64,000 nt of DNA from positions 186,001-250,000 of the forward strand of contig DFLT01000003.1 of the NCBI GenBank assembly GCA_002375465.1, in the 5' to 3' direction. The position numbers and the translations under genes were made by a program. The notes under the pieces are model-generated. The model worked only from the letters and a program-made list of their open reading frames with translations, had not been told where the DNA came from and did no database searches. Position 1 is the first letter of the stretch. Each line of letters opens with the position of its first letter. Shown here piece after piece: positions 58,827-64,000 of this stretch. This DNA is from Alphaproteobacteria bacterium UBA3612 (GTDB lineage Bacteria; Pseudomonadota; Alphaproteobacteria; Sphingomonadales; Sphingomonadaceae).

Positions 58827-59990
58827 GTGGATCTCGCTTTTACACCCGAACAGCAGGAATTCCGCGCCGAGGTTCGCAGCTGGATGGAGGCGCACGTTCC
58901 AAAGGCGCCGCTAAAGACGCTGGAGGGGCGCGAGGGCTTCGATGAGCACGTCGCGTGGGAACGCGAGCTGGCGTCCGGCAATTGGGGCATGGTCACTTGG
59001 CCGGAAGCCTATGGCGGCCGCGGCCTCGACCTTATCCGCTGGCTGATCTTCGAGGAGGAATATTGGCGTGCCGGCGCGCCGCTGCGCGCCAATCAGAACG
59101 GCATTTTCCTGCTCGGCCCGACGATCATGGAATATGGCACTGACGAGCAGAAGGCGAAGTTCCTGACGCCAATGGCAAAGGGCGAGCTGATCTGGGCGCA
59201 GGCGTGGTCAGAACCGAATGCCGGGTCGGACATGGCGGCCATCCGCAGCCGCGCCGTGCGCGACGGTGACGATTATGTGATTTCAGGGCAAAAGACCTGG
59301 TCCAGCCGCGCCGCTTTCGCCGACTGGTGTTTCGGATTGTTTCGCACCGACCCCGACAGCAAGCGGCACAAGGGCCTGTCCTTTATCCTGTTGCCGCTCG
59401 ATGCGCCCGGCGTGACGATCCGGCCCATCCGTCAGCTTCATGGCGAAACCGGCTTTGCCGAAATCTTCTTTGACGAAGTGCGCGTGCCGGTGGCGAACCG
59501 CATCGCGGGAGAGGGCGAGGGCTGGAGCGTTGCCATGGCGACGGCCGGGTTCGAACGTGGGCTTATGCTGCGCTCGCCCGCCCGTTTCCAGGCAGTCGCT
59601 CAACGCCTTGTCGCGCTTTACCGCCAACATGCCGATACTGCGTCGCCCGACACACGCGCGGCGGTGCTGCAGGCGTGGATGGATGCGGAGGCATATGCGC
59701 TCAACACCTACCATGTCGCGTCGCAAGTGATCGCCGGCGCGCATATCGGCGCAGAGGCCAGCCTCAACAAGATATTCTGGTCGGAACTGGATCGGTCGGC
59801 GCACCGCGCCGCGATGAGCCTGCTGGGGGCGACGGCGGAACTCCGCACTCTGCCCGGCGGCAAGGGGGGCGGAGAGGAGAATGCCTGGCTGGAAGGGTAT
59901 ATTTTCTCCCTGTCCGGTCCGATCTACGCCGGTTCGAACGAAATTCAGCGCAACATCATTGCCGAGCGCCTGCTCGGCTTGCCGCGATAA
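58827..59990 (+). CDS. acyl-CoA dehydrogenase, FadE31-like
   Basis: A 387-residue ACAD starting at GTG 58827 (DLAFTPEQQEFRAEVRSWM). Features are WAQAWSEPNAGSDMAAIRS, SGQKTWSSRAAFADWCFGL, the RSPARFQAVAQRLVALYR helix and C-terminal GPIYAGSNEIQRNIIAERL. The WAQAWSEP and SPARF blocks recall FadE31 of the KstR2 regulon. It is expected to desaturate an acyl-CoA derived from the steroid C/D rings. It is paired with the short ACAD 11 bases downstream. Confidence 0.86.
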   Translation: MDLAFTPEQQEFRAEVRSWMEAHVPKAPLKTLEGREGFDEHVAWERELASGNWGMVTWPEAYGGRGLDLIRWLIFEEEYWRAGAPLRANQNGIFLLGPTIMEYGTDEQKAKFLTPMAKGELIWAQAWSEPNAGSDMAAIRSRAVRDGDDYVISGQKTWSSRAAFADWCFGLFRTDPDSKRHKGLSFILLPLDAPGVTIRPIRQLHGETGFAEIFFDEVRVPVANRIAGEGEGWSVAMATAGFERGLMLRSPARFQAVAQRLVALYRQHADTASPDTRAAVLQAWMDAEAYALNTYHVASQVIAGAHIGAEASLNKIFWSELDRSAHRAAMSLLGATAELRTLPGGKGGGEENAWLEGYIFSLSGPIYAGSNEIQRNIIAERLLGLPR

Positions 59991-60001
59991 AGGGGGCGCG
60001 C

Positions 60002-60976
60002 ATGGATTTCCGCCTGACCGAAGATCAGCGCAATTTGCGCGACGTTATCCGCGATTATCTCGACAAGGAGCATGGTCCGGAGGTGCTTCGCCGCCTGGAC
60101 GAAGGCGAGCGCCGCGACCCGGCCATCTGGGCCGGCCTCGTCGAAATGGGCATTGCCGGTCTGCTGGTGCCGGAGAATCATGGGGGCCTTGAAATGGGCC
60201 TGATCGAGGCGGTGCTGGTCGCGACCGAGCTGGGACGTGCGAACGTTTCCGAATCGATCGCAGACACCGCGCTGATCGCCGCGCCGCTGCTAGCCGGTGA
60301 TCGGCAAGAGGCATTGGCTGCCGGCGAGCTCCGCGTGGCCCTTGCCCACCCGATCAATCCCTGGATTGCCGATCTGGCGAATGCCGATATGGTCCTGACA
60401 GGCGGCAAGACAATTGCCGCGCCAGAACAGTGCGAAGCACTGGAAAGCGTCGATCCGCTGCGTCTGCTTTACACGCCCATGTCGGCAGACGCCGACGACG
60501 CCCTTCTTGATCGCGCCGCACTGATCACGGCGGCCCAGCTTTTGGGAGCGGGTGAGCGGATGCTCGATCTCGCCACCGAATATGCCAAGATGCGCGAACA
60601 ATTCGGACAACCGATCGGTTCTTTTCAGGCGATCAAGCATCACCTTGCCAGTGTCGCGGTGAAGCTGGAATTCGCCCGTCCGCTTATCTGGCGTGCCGCC
60701 TATGCCGCGCAGCATGGCCATGCCCGCGCGCCCATTCATATCAGCCACGCCAAGGTCGCCGCCACCGATGCCGCAGTCTTTGCGGCAGAGACCGCCATTC
60801 AGGTTCATGGCGCAATGGGATATACTTACGAGGTCGACCTGCACTTCTGGATGAAGCGCGCATGGGCGCTGGCCGGTGCCTGGGGCGACCGCGCCTTTCA
60901 TCGGCAGCGGGTCGATGAGGCGGTCCTTGGCGGCACCCTTCCGATTACCCCCGACCAGACATTTGCAAGCGAGTAA
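60002..60976 (+). CDS. short acyl-CoA dehydrogenase, FadE32-like
   Basis: A 324-residue ACAD, about 55 residues below normal. The N-terminal helical domain (MDFRLTEDQRNLRDVIRDYL) runs into a very reduced middle region (GELRVALAHPINPWIADL), so the beta-barrel that covers the flavin is mostly missing. The C-terminal bundle is intact (REQFGQPIGSFQAIKHHLAS, VHGAMGYTYEVDLHFWMKRA), with Glu in YTYE as likely base. This looks like the beta subunit of an alpha2beta2 ACAD with the 58827-59990 product. The start is ATG 60002; the longer frame from 59675 overlaps the neighbour. Confidence 0.85.
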   Translation: MDFRLTEDQRNLRDVIRDYLDKEHGPEVLRRLDEGERRDPAIWAGLVEMGIAGLLVPENHGGLEMGLIEAVLVATELGRANVSESIADTALIAAPLLAGDRQEALAAGELRVALAHPINPWIADLANADMVLTGGKTIAAPEQCEALESVDPLRLLYTPMSADADDALLDRAALITAAQLLGAGERMLDLATEYAKMREQFGQPIGSFQAIKHHLASVAVKLEFARPLIWRAAYAAQHGHARAPIHISHAKVAATDAAVFAAETAIQVHGAMGYTYEVDLHFWMKRAWALAGAWGDRAFHRQRVDEAVLGGTLPITPDQTFASE

Positions 60977-60980
60977 CATC

Positions 60981-62135
60981 ATGGCCGAAGCCTATATCAT
61001 CGACGCCATCCGCACCCCCACTGGCCGCAAGAAGGGCAGCCTGGCGGAATGGCATTCCGCCGATCTTGGCGCCATCCCCATGCGCACCCTTATCGAGCGC
61101 ACGGGCGTCGATCCCGCTGCCGTAGACGATGTGGTCTGGGGATGCGTCGACGCCATCGGGTCGCAGGCCGGCAATATCGGTCGCAGCTGCTGGCTGACGG
61201 CGGGTTATCCGGAATCGGTTCCCGGCGTTACCATTGACCGCCAGTGCGGTTCTTCTCAGCAGGCCATCCATTTCGCCGCGCAGGGCGTCATGTCCGGTAC
61301 GCAGGACCTGATCATGGCGGGCGGCGTCCAGAATATGAACGCGATTCCCATTTCCGCAGCGATGTATGCTGGCCAGCCCTATGGCTTCGACACGCCCTTC
61401 TCGACCTCCCCCGGCTGGAAAGAGCGCTATGGAGACGAGGAGGTAAACCAGATCTACGCGGCCGAGAAGATCGCCGATAAATGGGACATCAGCCGCGAGG
61501 ACATGGAAAATTTCGCGGTTCAGAGCAATGCGCGCGCAGAGCAGGCGATCGACAGCGGGCGCTTCGCCGAGGAGATCGTTCCCGTGGGCGATTTCGCCAT
61601 GGATGAGACGGTGCGGCGCGGAACCACGGCTGAGGGTCTGGCCAAGCTAAATCCAGTGCGAGAGGGCGGCAAGATCACCGCCGGTGTTTCCAGCCAGATT
61701 TCTGACGGCGCGGCCGCCGTCCTCATCGCCAGCGAGGCGGCGGTGAAGGAACATGGTCTGAAACCCCGTGCGCGCATCCACCATCTGACGGTGCGCGGCG
61801 ACAGCCCCATCATGATGCTGACCGCGCCCATACCGGCGACGCGGCATGCGCTGAAGAAGGCCGGACTGCAATTGTCGGATATCGACCTCGTCGAGATCAA
61901 CGAGGCCTTTGCAAGCGTCGTCCTTGCCTGGGCAAAGGAAATGGATGCCGATCTGTCGCGCGTCAACGTGAATGGCGGTGCCATTGCACTCGGCCATCCG
62001 CTCGGCGCCACCGGTGCAAAGCTGATGACGACGCTGCTGTACGAGCTCGAACGCCGCGGTGGCCGCTATGGCATGCAGACCATGTGCGAAGGCGGCGGCC
62101 TGGCAAACGTAACGATTATCGAGCGGCTCGACTGA
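60981..62135 (+). CDS. fadA6: FadA6-like acetyl-CoA acyltransferase (thiolase)
   Basis: A 384-residue degradative thiolase: nucleophile Cys89 in TIDRQCGSSQQA, the His in GGAIALGHPLGATGAK and the second Cys in TMCEGGGLAN. The blocks GCVDAIGSQAGNIGRS, GGVQNMNAIPIS and SQISDGAAAVLIASE match FadA6 of the KstR2 regulon, which cleaves a beta-keto acyl-CoA from steroid C/D-ring breakdown. The ATG at 60981 lies 4 bases after the ACAD stop; the frame left of it is inside the ACAD. Confidence 0.87.
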   Translation: MAEAYIIDAIRTPTGRKKGSLAEWHSADLGAIPMRTLIERTGVDPAAVDDVVWGCVDAIGSQAGNIGRSCWLTAGYPESVPGVTIDRQCGSSQQAIHFAAQGVMSGTQDLIMAGGVQNMNAIPISAAMYAGQPYGFDTPFSTSPGWKERYGDEEVNQIYAAEKIADKWDISREDMENFAVQSNARAEQAIDSGRFAEEIVPVGDFAMDETVRRGTTAEGLAKLNPVREGGKITAGVSSQISDGAAAVLIASEAAVKEHGLKPRARIHHLTVRGDSPIMMLTAPIPATRHALKKAGLQLSDIDLVEINEAFASVVLAWAKEMDADLSRVNVNGGAIALGHPLGATGAKLMTTLLYELERRGGRYGMQTMCEGGGLANVTIIERLD

Positions 62136-62162
62136 GACCGCCAACCGAACGGGAGAGAGACA

Positions 62163-63077
62163 TTGGGAATTTGTGAAGGCAGGGTGGTTATCGTCACCGG
62201 CGCAGGCGGCGGCCTCGGCCGCGCCTATGCGCTGGGTCTCGCCGCCGAAGGCGCGAGCGTCGTCGTCAACGATCTGGGTGTCGGCACCCATGGCGAAGCG
62301 GGCGAAACGAAGGGCGCCGCACAGCAGGTCGTCGAGGAAATCCAGGCGATGGGCGGCAAGGCTGTCGCCGATACGGGCGATGTGGCAGACTGGGATGCCG
62401 GCAAGCGCATGGTAGAGGCCGCCATCGACACGTTCGGAAGCCTGCACGCGGTCGTCAACAATGCGGGCTTCGTGCGGGACCGCATGTTCGTCTCCTGCAC
62501 GCCAGAGGAATGGGATGCCGTAACGCGCGTACATCTGCGCGGGCACTTCTGCACCAGCCGCCACGCCGTCGATTACTGGCGTTCGGAAAACAAGGCAGGA
62601 CGTCCCATCGATGCGCGCATTATCAACACGACTTCCGGGGCTGGTTTGCAGGGCAGTATCGGACAAAGCGCCTATTCGGCGTCGAAGGCAGGCATTGCCT
62701 CACTGACGCTTGTTCAGGCGGCGGAACTGGGGCGCTATGGCATTACCGCCAATGCGCTGGCACCGAACGCGCGCACGCGCATGACCATGACTGCTTTTGC
62801 AGATACCATGACGTCGCAGCAGGAAAGCGCCTTCGATCCGTTCGCGCCTGAAAATACCGCACCTCTTGTCGCCTGGCTGGCGAGCGAGCAGTCCAGAAAT
62901 GTCACCGGACAGGTGTTCGAACCCTTTGGCGGCACCATCCGCATTTCCGAGGGGTGGACCGACGGCCCGACCTCCGATGACGTTGGTCGCCGCCTGCGCC
63001 CGGACGAAGTGGGCGCGGTCGTTGAGAAGCTGGTCGCTGGCCGTACACCGGCGAAGCCCGTCTATGGAGCGAGCTGA
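62163..63077 (+). CDS. SDR-family 3-hydroxyacyl-CoA/hydroxysteroid dehydrogenase
   Basis: A 304-residue SDR with an MFE-2-type N-terminus: RVVIVTGAGGGLGRAYALGL, VVVNDLGVGTHGE, VVNNAGFVRDRMF, TSGAGLQGS and YSASK. It starts at TTG 62163 behind GGGAGAGAGA; no ATG fits the conserved N-terminus. SDRs of this kind sit beside ipdAB in actinobacteria and oxidise hydroxyacyl-CoA intermediates. It follows the thiolase by 27 bases and precedes the last ACAD by 2. Confidence 0.85.
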   Translation: MGICEGRVVIVTGAGGGLGRAYALGLAAEGASVVVNDLGVGTHGEAGETKGAAQQVVEEIQAMGGKAVADTGDVADWDAGKRMVEAAIDTFGSLHAVVNNAGFVRDRMFVSCTPEEWDAVTRVHLRGHFCTSRHAVDYWRSENKAGRPIDARIINTTSGAGLQGSIGQSAYSASKAGIASLTLVQAAELGRYGITANALAPNARTRMTMTAFADTMTSQQESAFDPFAPENTAPLVAWLASEQSRNVTGQVFEPFGGTIRISEGWTDGPTSDDVGRRLRPDEVGAVVEKLVAGRTPAKPVYGAS

Positions 63078-63079
63078 TC

Positions 63080-64000
63080 ATGGCCATGGCGCTGACTGAT
63101 GATCAGGCGGCGCTGCGAGAAGCAGCGCGCGACTTCCTGACCGACAAGGCCGGGTTTGAGCGGCTGCGTAAAACCATCGAAAGCGAGGCCGGTTGGGACG
63201 AGGAGCTATGGCAGGGCTTCGCCGTCGAGATGGGCTTCGCGGGTGCCGGGATCGCGGAAGCTGACGGCGGCATCGGCCTCGGCGTCCTCGAACAATCGCT
63301 AATCATGGAAGAGTTGGGCCGCGTCCTGGCCGCCATTCCCTGGTTCGAAAGCGTCGTCCTGGCGGGCGGAATCCTCGCCGCCTCCGAAACGCCGCGTCGT
63401 GCCGAATGGCTTGGCGGTATCGCGAGTGGCGAGACCATCGCAACTCTGGCGATGCGTAGCGCTGCCGGATCTCCCATCCCTGACGGAATCGGCCCAGTCA
63501 TTACCAGTTCTGGCGATGAATGGAGCCTGTCAGGCGAAGCCCATTATGTGCCGTTCGGTCATGTGGCGACGCTGCTGCTTGTCGCCGCACGGAATGAGGG
63601 CACCACTGGTTGGGACGGCATTACGCTGTTGGCCATTCCCGCCGACAGCGCCGGTGTCTCGGTAACGCGACAGACAAGCCTGGATCTTACGCGCCCCTAC
63701 GCCACCATATCCTTCGACAATGCGAAGGTGGCGTCGGATGCCATCGTTGGACAGCCGGGCGACGGCGGCAAGGCACTTCGGACGGCGCTCACCCGCGCTG
63801 CCGCGCTTCTTTCCGCTGAACAGCTTGGCGGTGCCGCGCGCTCCCTTCAGGAGACGGTGGCCTATTCCAAGGAGCGCATCCAGTTCGGTCGGCCGATCGG
63901 CTCATTCCAGGCCGTCAAGCATCGCCTCGCCGATATGAAGCTGATGGTCGACAGCGCCCGCACTGCCGCCGATTGGGCGGTCCGTTCGCTGGAAAGTGGC
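63080..64000 (+). CDS. acyl-CoA dehydrogenase, 3' end outside window
   Basis: The frame from ATG 63080 stays open to the last base (307 codons). It begins MAMALTDDQAALREAARDFL. It continues with a middle domain (EWSLSGEAHYVPFGHVATLL), then SKERIQFGRPIGSFQAVKHR, the conserved C-terminal-domain helix of ACADs. It starts 2 bases after the SDR stop and so belongs to the same operon. Position suggests the FadE33-like member of the KstR2-type set. The C-terminal 60-80 residues, including the base region, are not visible. Confidence 0.85.
   Translation, partial: MAMALTDDQAALREAARDFLTDKAGFERLRKTIESEAGWDEELWQGFAVEMGFAGAGIAEADGGIGLGVLEQSLIMEELGRVLAAIPWFESVVLAGGILAASETPRRAEWLGGIASGETIATLAMRSAAGSPIPDGIGPVITSSGDEWSLSGEAHYVPFGHVATLLLVAARNEGTTGWDGITLLAIPADSAGVSVTRQTSLDLTRPYATISFDNAKVASDAIVGQPGDGGKALRTALTRAAALLSAEQLGGAARSLQETVAYSKERIQFGRPIGSFQAVKHRLADMKLMVDSARTAADWAVRSLESG

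Noticed and set aside
1..64000. CRISPR arrays, tRNA genes, insertion sequences, integrases or att sites
   Set aside because: No spaced direct repeats, no transposase or recombinase reading frames and no tRNA-like cloverleaf were seen. The island's origin by transfer cannot be argued from mobile-element remnants.

Overview
The window is about 64 kb of GC-rich alphaproteobacterial DNA. Three large TonB-dependent receptors of the sphingomonad type, a FerB/FerA-like pair, and dense operons of CoA-dependent catabolic genes suggest a sphingomonad (Sphingobium/Novosphingobium/Sphingopyxis group). That placement is inferred from family content, not from a marker gene. I see no tRNA, rRNA, insertion sequence, integrase, phage gene or CRISPR array. 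Nearly every base is coding, and many neighbouring genes overlap by 1-4 bases (ATGA, TGATG, TAATG).

The dominant theme is breakdown of a steroid-like polycyclic terpenoid, in three modules. (1) The minus-strand operon 27185-13493 runs TonB receptor, AtuA-family protein, Coq4-like protein, alpha/beta hydrolase, FATP-type acyl-CoA synthetase, acyl-CoA dehydrogenase (ACAD), MaoC-DUF35 fusion, ACAD, MaoC hydratase, SCP2-type thiolase/aldolase, MFS transporter. The ACAD/MaoC-DUF35/ACAD/MaoC/Ltp2 block is the architecture of the mycobacterial igr (chsE1-chsE2-chsH1-chsH2-ltp2) set, which removes the last side-chain carbons by retro-aldol cleavage. (2) Ring attack is represented by two KshA-like Rieske oxygenases (29973-30974, 44600-45679), a flavin reductase (47331-47855) and an HsaC/TesB-type extradiol dioxygenase (53527-54420). 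(3) The plus-strand run from 53527 past the right edge encodes HsaC, IpdA, IpdB, a crotonase, IpdC, EchA20, FadE31-like and FadE32-like ACADs, FadA6, a short-chain dehydrogenase (SDR) and a third ACAD. This matches the KstR2-regulon pathway for steroid C and D rings (HIP degradation). A FadD3-like HIP-CoA ligase lies apart at 45695-47245.

The left 13 kb holds the 3' part of an IclR regulator, an aldehyde dehydrogenase, a GMC oxidoreductase with a paired ACAD operon, a minus-strand set (ADP-forming CoA synthetase, hydroxycinnamoyl-CoA hydratase-lyase-like crotonase, carboxymuconolactone-decarboxylase-like protein) and a plus-strand set (cupin, DUF6282-type metal hydrolase, aldehyde dehydrogenase) closed by a clear hairpin terminator. 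The middle (27-53 kb) mixes smaller units: CoA ligase/amidohydrolase/Rieske; AraC regulator divergent from TonB receptor plus SDR; GMC plus VOC protein divergent from a third TonB receptor; two epoxide-hydrolase-like proteins around an AhpD-like protein; a LysR regulator divergent from the second Rieske oxygenase; and a five-gene sulfotransferase operon.

The least expected points are a Coq4-motif protein and an AtuA protein inside the side-chain operon, an amidohydrolase paralogue that has lost most metal ligands, a hydratase-lyase homologue that has lost the tyrosines used to read a phenol, and a DUF35 domain without zinc cysteines. Known steroid steps not found here are KstD, KshB, HsaA and HsaD, so the pathway must be completed elsewhere or by non-orthologous enzymes. 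Homology statements rest on remembered family sequences, since no database search was possible.
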